IMG/VR virus record: IMGVR_UViG_3300024261_000036 | Span: 1 to 56,891 of that record | Strand: one strand, 5' to 3' | DNA from: a virus | DNA length: 56,891 bases | Shown here: positions 49,308-56,891 of the stretch, in pieces | Layout of the letters: every line of letters begins with the position of its first letter | How positions within the stretch are numbered: position 1 is the first letter of the stretch | The notes under the pieces: model-generated | The model's database searches: none | What the model was told of the DNA's origin: nothing | Seen by the model: only the letters and a program-made list of their open reading frames with translations | Position numbers and translations under genes: made by a program

Positions 49308-50546
49308 TTAGATGCCCCAATCGACGTCAGTGATGACTGCGATTTCGTTTCCTCGTTGACGTGCGCCAAAATCGTGCCGTGCGATTGCTCGGATCACAGT
49401 TTGGTCAGTGCTGATGCCGGATACAACTCCAGCGCCATCATTGAATGCGCCACCCTCGTAAACGCTGACTTGCAGGCTGCTGCTTTCAGCGATAACCAGG
49501 CTGCCAAAACTAGCGAAGTAAACTTCAGTTTGGTTTCCAGGGCCACCAAGGTTGGTCGGGATCTGAGTGGTGGTTTCGTAGCGAAAACCGAGCAAGTTGC
49601 CGCGAAGCATCTCGTCCCGATAAACGAACTGACCATTCACATCACGGATACGCATAAGACCAGACTTCGTTCGAGGAGTCATGATCCAACCCGCAGTGTC
49701 GAGAGGAATGTTGTTGTTTTCAAGTAACAGCATTGCGTTGAAAAGATCGTCAGTGATCTCATCAAGCGTTGCAGCTCCAGGGCCACCAGCAGCAGTACGT
49801 GCAAAGACGTTAGCAGCAGGAGCCCAGTTACGCATACCCTTTGGAGTATTGCCAGCACCCGTGTCACGGATAAAAGCAATATCTTCGCGGAGAGACATAG
49901 TGCGAACCATGTCGTTGCGTACCAATGAATCAACGCTGAAGGAAGAATCCGAAAGGAGGTCATTGGAAATCGGAACCAAGTTAACAAGCTTCTTGGCAGA
50001 CAAGGTGAGCTGACCGTATGAGGGCTGGCTCGGTGGAATGTTTTGAAGCTCTCCAATATAGCTAGCGGTGCTGGCGGTATCTTGGAAAGGCATCGTCAAC
50101 GAACCACGGTTCATGGGGATGCTTTGTGCTCCAAGGGAACGCACAACAGTCTTAGCACGAAGAAGAGGGATCAACTCGTTCATGAACTCTTCAGGAACAA
50201 GGGCACCACCAGCGGCGAAGACACTTTCGTTCAAGCTCTTTGCCATGTAGTCGTCGCCCCAGCCTTTTGCGATTTTAGCCGCACGCTCTGGGTCGCCTTT
50301 ACCGGCAGCCAAAAGACGAAGGTACCGAGCAGCCATCACACCTTTTTCATGGGTGCGAGTATGGATAGCGGCAGACTCTTCCTTGCCAACGAAAGCATTT
50401 GCATACTTACGCTCGACTCGTTCTTTGTTATTTTTAGCGAGGGTTTCTACTTCCTCTTTCAGGGACTTGAGCTGCGCGACAACATCAGTGTTGTCAACAG
50501 CCTCATCCACAATCGATTGCACATCATCTTTATTATCGATGCTCAT
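49308..50546 (-). CDS. Major capsid protein (HK97 fold)
   Basis: 412 residues. The N-terminal about 110 form a coiled-coil delta-domain (VVAQLKSLKEEVETLAKNNK), removed by the protease in such phages. The mature part begins near FAAGGALVPEEFMNELIPLL and contains KKLVNLVPISNDLLSDSSFS and FIRDTGAGNTPKGMRNWA, classic HK97 text. It follows the protease gene. GAGGAG precedes the ATG. Confidence 0.93.
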   Translation of the reverse strand: MSIDNKDDVQSIVDEAVDNTDVVAQLKSLKEEVETLAKNNKERVERKYANAFVGKEESAAIHTRTHEKGVMAARYLRLLAAGKGDPERAAKIAKGWGDDYMAKSLNESVFAAGGALVPEEFMNELIPLLRAKTVVRSLGAQSIPMNRGSLTMPFQDTASTASYIGELQNIPPSQPSYGQLTLSAKKLVNLVPISNDLLSDSSFSVDSLVRNDMVRTMSLREDIAFIRDTGAGNTPKGMRNWAPAANVFARTAAGGPGAATLDEITDDLFNAMLLLENNNIPLDTAGWIMTPRTKSGLMRIRDVNGQFVYRDEMLRGNLLGFRYETTTQIPTNLGGPGNQTEVYFASFGSLVIAESSSLQVSVYEGGAFNDGAGVVSGISTDQTVIRAIARHDFGARQRGNEIAVITDVDWGI

Positions 50547-51709
50547 CGGTCTACTCCTCTGCTGATCTCACCGACTAGGCTCTTCAGCTCTTGGGTTAAA
50601 GACAAGACTCTTCGCTCAAATGTAGCCTGCGCTAATCTTCGCAAATCGTCATCGTTTGTTTCTACCTCATCTTGCGAATCGGCTTCTTTTGCCTGACCTG
50701 CGTCAAGCGTAAGTTCTTTTTCTTTTTCTTCGTCGTCACGGTCGGCGGAGGACTCTGTCGCCTCCAGCAGCTCATTCGGGATCGGCTCTCCGTCGCGGCC
50801 AATGCTGGACGCCAGCTCCTCGGCATCTGCGGACCTTTCTTCTGCTTTCGCCTCGTGGGACTCTTCCACTGCGTCTTCCTCGTGGGTGAAATGCTCATGC
50901 GCATCTTCTACGATAGACTTCAACTGCGGGGCCCTCTCTTCGGCCTTCTCCTCGACTCTAAACATGTCGAGCTGAATGGATGAATCTTTATTCAGAATGA
51001 AAACCTTGGAGGACGAGTTCTTTCTGACTTCCTCAAGTAAGTGCCGGGGGAGGATCAAGGAACCCTCACCGTCAAGGATTTTCTCTGCCCATGTAACCAT
51101 CGGAGCCAGGTCAATCCCGGAGCTGCGGGCCTGGACCAAGCCTTCAGGGTTGCTTGGCACTGGAACCGCAGACCACTCCAAAAGCTTCTGGGACTTAAAG
51201 TCAACGGGGGAGAACCCCTCCCTCTCTCTGTTGATTTCGTATTCAACTGGCAAGAAACCTACTGACGCCCCATGAAGAAAACCATTTTTATAAAGACGTC
51301 CAACCATATTCCCAAAAGGATAAAGGTCTCTAGAGGGGAACTCGGCAACAGACATAAGGTGGACTGCATCTTCTCCCACGTTCTTTGAAACGGTTTCAGC
51401 AAGATAAGTAGCATTAGCCTTAGCCACAGGTGGAGCTGAAGAGTCATGTGCCCATAGGACGACAGGGTTTTTCTTGTATTCAGACAAGTCCCAGCCGCTT
51501 TGCTCAATCGTGTCGCCGTCGCGGTCAATGTGCCCCGTAGAGATGGTAAAGAAAAGCTTGACACCGTTCTCCTCGGCTTCGCCGTCCCCTTCGCCGTCAA
51601 CAGAGACTTCCATGAACTTGCGAACGCCGTCAGAAGACTCTATCTCCTTTTCGTACTGTTCCTCGTCGCTGGTGTCAAATTTCTTGCTCGTGATATCAAG
51701 CCACTTCAT
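50543..51709 (-). CDS. Prohead protease with long acidic extension
   Basis: 388 residues. The HK97-type serine protease core has STGHIDRDGDTIEQSGW (57-73), LWAHD with catalytic His 88, GASVGFLP with Ser 149, and SAVPVPSNP. Residues about 250-388 are a Glu/Asp/Ala/Ser-rich helical extension, unlike a bare protease, and could act as a scaffold. GAGGAG precedes the ATG. It overlaps portal and capsid genes. Confidence 0.9.
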   Translation of the reverse strand: MKWLDITSKKFDTSDEEQYEKEIESSDGVRKFMEVSVDGEGDGEAEENGVKLFFTISTGHIDRDGDTIEQSGWDLSEYKKNPVVLWAHDSSAPPVAKANATYLAETVSKNVGEDAVHLMSVAEFPSRDLYPFGNMVGRLYKNGFLHGASVGFLPVEYEINREREGFSPVDFKSQKLLEWSAVPVPSNPEGLVQARSSGIDLAPMVTWAEKILDGEGSLILPRHLLEEVRKNSSSKVFILNKDSSIQLDMFRVEEKAEERAPQLKSIVEDAHEHFTHEEDAVEESHEAKAEERSADAEELASSIGRDGEPIPNELLEATESSADRDDEEKEKELTLDAGQAKEADSQDEVETNDDDLRRLAQATFERRVLSLTQELKSLVGEISRGVDR

Positions 51710-53081
51710 AGCTCTCCTCCAGTTCGTCTTCGTTTTCGCCGTCCTGGACGTTGTCCTCGATGACTTCTTCGTCTTCTTCTTGGTCGGGCGACAGATCTGT
51801 TAGCTCTTCGGTCAATGCACCGTTAAGGGGTACCCAGTGGACCTCGCCCTCGTCGCCAGGGAGCGGGGCGTGTTCTGCCATCCCGCGTATCTCGTTTACC
51901 GTAAAAGCAAACGGGAAAGCTTTGGCAACGCCAAGGTTATGGTCTTTGTCTTCTGGGACTGGGTTTATGTATTCGATAAGTATGTCATCACCAAACATGG
52001 GCGCGAGGTACTTCTGCATCTCAGTTCGCCAGAACTCAAGACGCGGTACGATCACCCACTTGGTGAAAAGATAATCGGCACTCTCGATAGTGGCGCGGTT
52101 GCTGTTTTCGAGGATGCCGAGTATTTCGGGAGGAACACCAAAAGTGTTCACAATAATGTCCCGCTCGAACTCTCTGAACTGGACAAGTTGTTGGTCTGCA
52201 AATGTTTGCCCAAGCTGCGTCACCTGCATCTCGCCGGAGTGCCAGTGGGAACCATACGCTCGCTTGAACCCACGGTGGTTGTCTTCCCACGACTGCTTGG
52301 CTCCACGGAGCTGGTCTTCGGACGCACCCTTAACTCCCACAAGGAGGTCAGGTGTGGCCCGATTGTAGAACCAGGACTTCACATGCTTGGCTGCGAACTC
52401 GTCCGCATCCAGCTCGTCACCGAGAGACTGGCCGATACCTGTACCGCGACTATAGGGATTGCTTGGATCACAAACCTTGAGCCAGAGCATGTCGCCCTCT
52501 TCGACGATCATATCTGTGGTACCGTACTGTACTCGGTAATACGGGGTCTGTGCGCTGGGTATATCCACCACCCATGTTGGCGGAAGGTTCCACAGCTCCC
52601 TTGGGGTTCCGTTCTCATCTCTTTCAATGAGGAGGAACGTCTCACCTACAAGCTCAAGGTGCGTCTGGCACAAAATGCGTATCTGCCGGCCCGTCATCAT
52701 CGGGTTTCCATCGCAAAGCAGGTCGGACATGGGGCTATCCATGCCGATAAGCTGCGAATGCCCCTGGATGTAATCTTTTAAGATCTTTTGGCGGACCTCT
52801 GTGGATGGTGCGAGCTTCAGCCTGCGCTGAACTCCGGGCATAGATTGGTCCACAACCACCCACTGGGTTGACGCTGTAGCTGTTGCTATCCGATCAACAA
52901 CACTTCTGAGCCAGGGGAGCGTCTTATACGATGCTAAAAGCTCCGGGGTACCACGCTTTGGGGCAGTCCCATACTGAAGAACAGAAGACAGCAGACCATA
53001 CGCGGGATCGCTTGGTTCCGGGAGACCCTTTGGTGCCGGACTGGAGAATATGCTTTTCCATTTGTCAAGAAAACTCGCCAT
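51696..53081 (-). CDS. Portal protein
   Basis: 461 residues with HK97-type portal text: LPWLRSVVDRIATATASTQW, LWNLPPTWVVDIP, MLWLKVCDPSNPYSRGTGIG, NTFGVPPEILGILENSNRAT, LFTKWVIVPRLEFWRTE. The C-terminus is acidic. The 12-subunit ring would be the DNA gate. AGGTTGAATTC precedes the ATG. Confidence 0.93.
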   Translation of the reverse strand: MASFLDKWKSIFSSPAPKGLPEPSDPAYGLLSSVLQYGTAPKRGTPELLASYKTLPWLRSVVDRIATATASTQWVVVDQSMPGVQRRLKLAPSTEVRQKILKDYIQGHSQLIGMDSPMSDLLCDGNPMMTGRQIRILCQTHLELVGETFLLIERDENGTPRELWNLPPTWVVDIPSAQTPYYRVQYGTTDMIVEEGDMLWLKVCDPSNPYSRGTGIGQSLGDELDADEFAAKHVKSWFYNRATPDLLVGVKGASEDQLRGAKQSWEDNHRGFKRAYGSHWHSGEMQVTQLGQTFADQQLVQFREFERDIIVNTFGVPPEILGILENSNRATIESADYLFTKWVIVPRLEFWRTEMQKYLAPMFGDDILIEYINPVPEDKDHNLGVAKAFPFAFTVNEIRGMAEHAPLPGDEGEVHWVPLNGALTEELTDLSPDQEEDEEVIEDNVQDGENEDELEESYEVA

Positions 53082-53174
53082 GAATTCAACCTATAGATGA
53101 AAAACCCCAAATACAAGCAAAGAACAACACTGTTATTACTTTTGTCAGAACATTGTATAACGGTGGATGTCGTC

Positions 53175-54569
53175 CTACACAAAGAAAAACTCCTGCACGC
53201 CCTCGTCAGCCAGTGCCATGACCACGGCGTCTGCCTCATCTGGCGACTTAACCCCTCGTTTCTTCATATCTTCTTTCGATTCTATCTGGAGCAGCCCCCT
53301 TGAGTTTATCTTGAAGCGGATGGCCGTCAACTGCGCCAGCAGGGATTGTGAGCTGGGCATAAATACCCGGTAGTCGCCGTTGGGATCTAACTTCTTCCTC
53401 GCCGTGAAGTACCATTCAGCCCTCTTGTTAAGGTAACGCTCGTTCTCCGTGGCCCGCATTCCACCCCGCATTTCCACCACCACGTTCCCGAGTTGCTCCC
53501 TTAGCCGGTCGAACACCCCGGCTCCAAGTCCGTCTGCATCTACCCGTATTTCGTCCACATTCTGGAACGCCCCCTTGTCATTGAATGCCTTGATGATATG
53601 CCCCACTGTCTCCATAGTGTCTGCCTTTGGGGCGCGGACCACCTCCGTTATGCCGTCTTCACTTGCGAACGCGAACACCGTATGATCGGCTCCGAATCGG
53701 GCCACATCAACAGCCATAACCAGTCGCTTCTTGCTTCCCACCTTATTATTCTCGTAGCGGGACATCGCAGCCTCAGCCCAGGATAGCGGCACCACTACTG
53801 AATCCGCAGCCTCTGGGAAGTTGCCCATCACACGGCTCTGCCACATTGGGGTGCTTTCGTCCCACTCAGCCTTGCGCTCATCCACCCATTCCTTGGTGCA
53901 TAATCCAGGGATAAGAGACTTGCCAGCCTTGACATTGGGAACGTCATACGCGCTGATGTGGAACTTCGCGATGTTCTCACTATCTGTCTTAAACAGGTTG
54001 TAGAATGGGCCAGACGTTTCGGTGGGGTTGCCAATGCAGAGCAGCCGGTCGTGCTCACCTACGATAACACCCCGTGCCGCGTCCCAGATATCAGGCGCAA
54101 TGCCGGGTGCCTCATCGAAGATGGCGAGTATTCCCCCAGGGCTATGCCAACCTTGGAAGCTCGTGGGGTCATCCGTACTAAAACCCACGCATAACCATTC
54201 ATCGTCCACCACCAGCCGGGGCGCTTTTGGCAACAGCTCACCACCCAGCCCAGGTCCTCCGACTATCTGCTCCGCCCTCTTGTGGGACTTGCGTATCTCC
54301 TTCCATAGAAGGTCCGTAACCTGCCGACCCGTTGGTGCCGTCGTTATAACGGTGGAGAATGGTCTCGTATAAAGCCACCAAAGTGCGAGCTGGGCCGCAA
54401 GGAATGTCTTTCCGCTTCCATGACAACTGCGGACGGCTACGATGCGGTGGTCGTTTAGGCCGTTTGCGATTTGGATCTGCTTTTCCCAGAGCTTTGCGCC
54501 GAGGACGTGCTCGATAAAAAGCTCTGGTCTTTCCTGTAGTTCTACTACTTGCTTCCTGCTTAGATTCAT
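53175..54569 (-). CDS. Terminase large subunit (TerL)
   Basis: 464 residues. ATPase part: Walker A CHGSGKT (49-55), Walker B LAIFDEA (148-154), coupling motif GNPTETSGPFY (180-190). Nuclease part: MAVDVARFGADHTVFA (Asp 288), RVDADGLGAG, SPDEADAVVMAL near the C-terminus. It packs DNA into the prohead and cuts it. I chose ATG 54569 with TTTAGGA close before it; a longer frame to 54632 adds an unlikely extension. Confidence 0.93.
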   Translation of the reverse strand: MNLSRKQVVELQERPELFIEHVLGAKLWEKQIQIANGLNDHRIVAVRSCHGSGKTFLAAQLALWWLYTRPFSTVITTAPTGRQVTDLLWKEIRKSHKRAEQIVGGPGLGGELLPKAPRLVVDDEWLCVGFSTDDPTSFQGWHSPGGILAIFDEAPGIAPDIWDAARGVIVGEHDRLLCIGNPTETSGPFYNLFKTDSENIAKFHISAYDVPNVKAGKSLIPGLCTKEWVDERKAEWDESTPMWQSRVMGNFPEAADSVVVPLSWAEAAMSRYENNKVGSKKRLVMAVDVARFGADHTVFAFASEDGITEVVRAPKADTMETVGHIIKAFNDKGAFQNVDEIRVDADGLGAGVFDRLREQLGNVVVEMRGGMRATENERYLNKRAEWYFTARKKLDPNGDYRVFMPSSQSLLAQLTAIRFKINSRGLLQIESKEDMKKRGVKSPDEADAVVMALADEGVQEFFFV

Positions 54570-54625
54570 TCCTAAATTCCCCTGTCTTGATTTATGGACT
54601 GTTATAACTGTATAAGAACATATAT
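54570..54625. promoter_or_regulatory. Divergent promoter region between TerL and the small plus-strand genes
   Basis: AT-rich 56-bp region. On the plus strand TTGATT is followed 17-18 bases later by GTATAA/TATAAG near 54612, a fair promoter. The late operon promoter on the minus strand may also lie here but is not clear. Confidence 0.4.
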
Positions 54626-54868
54626 ATGCCATACGACAACAATGGTAAATGCATACACCTCTATAAACAAATGGGGCGTCATGATGATGGGAAAATATTC
54701 CGCTGCGAACACTGCGGAGTAGCGGTGAAAGCGAAGGAGAATAAGCCTATGTTTGACAGTGACATGCGGCTGCTGCGTGATGACGAGGCGATGGGCAATG
54801 ACGAAGAAAAAACCAGCATCGGAATGGGTGATAAAAAAGCACATCCCGGAGATCCTGAGGCTATATGA
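54626..54868 (+). CDS. Small CxxC protein, 80 aa
   Basis: Reads NGKCIHLYKQMGRHDDGKIF then RCEHCGVAVK, giving a possible Cys/His zinc site. Its ribosome site is weak (ATAAGAACATATAT), but the protein looks real. It overlaps the next gene by 71 bases in another frame. Function unknown. Confidence 0.55.
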   Translation: MPYDNNGKCIHLYKQMGRHDDGKIFRCEHCGVAVKAKENKPMFDSDMRLLRDDEAMGNDEEKTSIGMGDKKAHPGDPEAI

Positions 54869-55037
54869 GGAGAAAAAGGGCATATGCTCTATTGCTGTTC
54901 GCCTTGGCATTTCAGCTCGCCTGGTACGTTTCGTTCTTGACGGTCGTCCAGACCCAATTACAGGGGAGATTATAGATTATCATGGCTCTTGCGGGGCTTG
55001 CGACACTTTTTCTGTGGCAATGCGGCGTCATGATTGA
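54798..55037 (+). CDS. Small helix-turn-helix protein, 79 aa
   Basis: ATG 54798 follows GAGGCGATGGGCA. The core HIPEILRLYEEKKGICSIAV then RLGISARLVRFVLDGRPDP reads as a helix-turn-helix. Such a protein beside TerL could be a regulator of late genes or an alternative small terminase. Confidence 0.55.
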   Translation: MTKKKPASEWVIKKHIPEILRLYEEKKGICSIAVRLGISARLVRFVLDGRPDPITGEIIDYHGSCGACDTFSVAMRRHD

Positions 55038-55100
55038 TTTAATGGGGTGTATATTCGAAGTATCGTCGGGTGCGACCCGATAGCCAAAAGGAGACGGCTT

Positions 55101-55382
55101 GTGACACCATGGATATCTTTAGGAATAAGTAGCTGCGCAAGCCTGGTGTTTATCGGAATAGCCTGGGGAACGCTGAGGTCCGAGGTCAAGCAAAACGCAC
55201 TGCAACTGAAAGACACGACAGAAAGCATGAAAGAACAGATAGATGAAATCAAGCGCACCAAGACCTCCAACGAGAGGATGAACGCATTTGAAGACCGCAT
55301 CGACCGCTTCGAAGAAAGTCTCAATGAGAAGATTGATGAAATCAAAGAGTCTCTTAAAGATCTGCAGCGCAGGGGTTCCTGA
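55101..55382 (+). CDS. Membrane-anchored coiled-coil protein, 93 aa
   Basis: GTG 55101 follows AAAAGGAGACGGCTT. An N-terminal membrane helix (ISLGISSCASLVFIGIAWG) is followed by a charged coiled coil (EDRIDRFEESLNEKIDEIKE). A second lysis or host-membrane protein is possible. A longer frame from 55047 is less likely. Confidence 0.6.
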   Translation: MTPWISLGISSCASLVFIGIAWGTLRSEVKQNALQLKDTTESMKEQIDEIKRTKTSNERMNAFEDRIDRFEESLNEKIDEIKESLKDLQRRGS

Positions 55383-55517
55383 CACATTGTAAAGAAAATA
55401 GTGCGACATAAGTACAAAAAGTTGCAAATGATGGAAGTTGCATATATTGTAAAAGCAGTGGAGCATGTTTATTGTGGGTGACACTCGTTTTCATGCCTCT
55501 CTCTTTTCTGTGTTTGG
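55383..55517 (+). ncRNA. Possible small RNA before the terminator
   Basis: Gene-free stretch of about 135 bp. TTGCAA (55423-55428) and TATTGT (55446-55451), 17 bases apart, could start a transcript of about 90 nt ending at the terminator at 55518-55549. GTTGCAAAT/GTTGCATAT are near-direct repeats. Only positional evidence; it may just be the 3' end of the preceding gene's mRNA. Confidence 0.25.
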
Positions 55518-55549
55518 CCCCACCTGAGTTAATCGGGTGGGGTTTTTTT
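55518..55549 (+). terminator. Intrinsic terminator
   Basis: CCCCACC (55518-55524) pairs with GGTGGGG (55536-55542) around an 11-base loop, followed by seven T (55543-55549). It ends the small plus-strand unit and faces the convergent metallophosphoesterase gene. Confidence 0.88.
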
Positions 55550-55645
55550 ATTGCGGTGTTCTTGCTCCAGGTTTACGGTGTGCGCTCGCGCCCCTGGTCC
55601 GCATTAACTTAGGAGTGGGTTCTAGATTTACGCGGGCCATGGGCA

Positions 55646-56812
55646 TCAAGCATCTAGCTGCCCGATGCATCCTTTTTCCTCATCTATGATATAAGCCGAC
55701 AGCACACGCTTGCTGCCCACAAACCCCTTACGACTGTGCCAGCGGTCTGTCCCGGATAGACTCCCCATCTGGTACATCATCACACCTTTGTGTTCCTTGA
55801 CCTGCTGGTGGTGCAAATGCCCCGAGAAGACCATCCGGTGTTCTGCCTCACCCCATTCTTGCGCAGCCTCATACGCCATGATGCCTGGGATATCCGTACT
55901 CCTGGCGCTGTCACCATGGGTCACGCAAATCAGGCTATTGCCATAAGTCACGTACTGCCGCTCCGCAGGAGTCGTGGTTGTGGTCACGCCTTCCGTATCC
56001 TTATACATATGCGTCAGCAGAGTCATCAGCCCCAGACTGGATGTCCGGTCATGGTTACCCGGCATGAATATCAAGTTGATGCTAGGGCAAAAAGACCGCA
56101 GCATCTCCACGAAATCCACAAAGAGCTGGCAGCCTTCAGAGAAAATCTGCGCATAGCTGCCATCCGTATCCTGTGGCGTACCCGCAGTTGTGGTCCCGCC
56201 ATCCGTATCAATGTGGAACCAGTCTGAACCAACCCCAACATACATCACATCCGGCTGACCATACTTGGCAACCAAACTCAGCAGGTCATCCGTCCGCTGC
56301 ATCAGCAGCGTTCTTGCCTCATCCCGCGAATAGCCCGTGTTCGTCTCAACCGACCACCCGTATTTCCCATAATGAAAATCAGTCGGCGTACAGAAAACCG
56401 CAAATGGATCTTGGTCCTTCTTCAGCTTCAGCTTCGGGAGCCTGGGCGGTGCCTCTATCTGGATATCCTGTATCGGCAGCCGGTCACCCTCAATCGCACG
56501 GATATGCCTATATATCCAGCCCTCGATTATACGGGGCCGTCGCTTATCCGTCTTCAACACATAAACATCGCGGGGAGCATCATAGTAACCCTTGTCAGCC
56601 TTGTGCGCCTCGTTCCGCTCATCGTCTTCATGCAGAGCCTCGATGTCATCAAGGACAGACTCCCTCGCATTGTCATCTACATAGTACAGATAAGCCCCAT
56701 ACAAAGTGTCCCACTTGCGCTCAACCGTGCCCCTGCGCCCACGTTTGCGTAATGCCTCCGGGGAAGATATCCCCAAAAGACGCGAGGCCTCCGGTGCCTT
56801 GTGCCATGCCAT
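55646..56812 (-). CDS. Calcineurin-like metallophosphoesterase with HTH-like N-terminus, 388 aa
   Basis: Metal-binding motifs in order: TDFHYGK (Asp 145, His 147), GSDWFHID (Asp 197), PGNHD (Asn 253, His 254), THGD (His 299), SGHLHH (His 331, His 333). Residues 1-35 (SRLLGISSPEALRKRGRRGT) look like a MerR/winged-helix DNA-binding turn. Phage enzymes of this type may cleave nucleic acids or cyclic nucleotides; the substrate is not evident. GAGGATACATGAT precedes the ATG. It is last in the minus-strand cluster, continuing across the contig join from the 68-residue gene. Confidence 0.85.
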   Translation of the reverse strand: MAWHKAPEASRLLGISSPEALRKRGRRGTVERKWDTLYGAYLYYVDDNARESVLDDIEALHEDDERNEAHKADKGYYDAPRDVYVLKTDKRRPRIIEGWIYRHIRAIEGDRLPIQDIQIEAPPRLPKLKLKKDQDPFAVFCTPTDFHYGKYGWSVETNTGYSRDEARTLLMQRTDDLLSLVAKYGQPDVMYVGVGSDWFHIDTDGGTTTAGTPQDTDGSYAQIFSEGCQLFVDFVEMLRSFCPSINLIFMPGNHDRTSSLGLMTLLTHMYKDTEGVTTTTTPAERQYVTYGNSLICVTHGDSARSTDIPGIMAYEAAQEWGEAEHRMVFSGHLHHQQVKEHKGVMMYQMGSLSGTDRWHSRKGFVGSKRVLSAYIIDEEKGCIGQLDA

Positions 56813-56891
56813 ATCATGTATCCTCTGGGTTAATCACCGCAGACTCAATGACGTTCAAACATTGGGCAGGCGTGCGCTCCGGGAAAGACAG
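56766..56891. repeat. Right copy of the 126-bp terminal direct repeat
   Basis: Identical to 23-148. It closes the map into a circle and includes the start of the metallophosphoesterase gene and the end of the 68-residue gene. Confidence 0.95.

Overview
The window looks like one complete dsDNA bacteriophage genome of siphovirus layout. It encodes an HK97-type capsid, a large terminase, a portal, a tail tube, a 2,049-residue tape measure and a long set of tail-tip and fibre genes. The last 126 bases repeat bases 23-148 exactly, so the contig closes into a circle; the gene cut by the ends is a metallophosphoesterase. I saw no integrase, lysogeny repressor or tRNA. The host cannot be named from sequence. 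Start codons with clear AGGAGG-type ribosome sites indicate a bacterial host, and the mixed environmental look suggests a metagenome assembly.

Layout. (1) About 55.6-56.9 kb and 0.07-2.2 kb, minus strand: a metallophosphoesterase, a small protein, a GP88-family protein, an unknown 228-residue protein and a 23-residue membrane peptide. (2) 2.2-3.9 kb: a dense array of GCGGTTC/GAACCGC-type repeats, a terminase-small-subunit-like gene whose 3' end runs into that array, and a control region rich in GATC and CAGATC motifs. (3) 3.9-10.6 kb, plus strand: an early operon with an SNF2-type helicase and many unknown small proteins. (4) 13.56-10.6 kb, minus strand: a lambda O/P-like replication unit (initiator, then DnaC-like loader), two zinc-ribbon proteins and a Dam-type methylase. 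The initiator gene carries four copies of a 12-bp palindrome followed by a very AT-rich stretch, which is a probable replication origin inside the gene. (5) 13.65-21.05 kb, plus strand: recombination and DNA metabolism (YqaJ exonuclease, RecT-like annealing protein, RuvC-like nuclease, AbrB-like protein, SSB, dUTPase, UvrD-type helicase, HNH protein).

(6) 54.6-21.06 kb, minus strand: the late operon. It runs TerL, portal, protease, major capsid, connectors, tail tube, tail chaperones, tape measure, distal tail and hub proteins, five or more fibre or spike proteins, holin-like protein and amidase. The tail chaperone pair is joined by a -1 frameshift at a slippery sequence (44977-44986) that I read directly. 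(7) 54.6-55.55 kb, plus strand: three small genes and a strong intrinsic terminator.

The points most worth following are the in-gene origin, the frameshift, the repeat array beside and inside the TerS-like gene, the synonymous differences at the contig ends, and an A/G-rich overlap that encodes oppositely charged tails in two frames.
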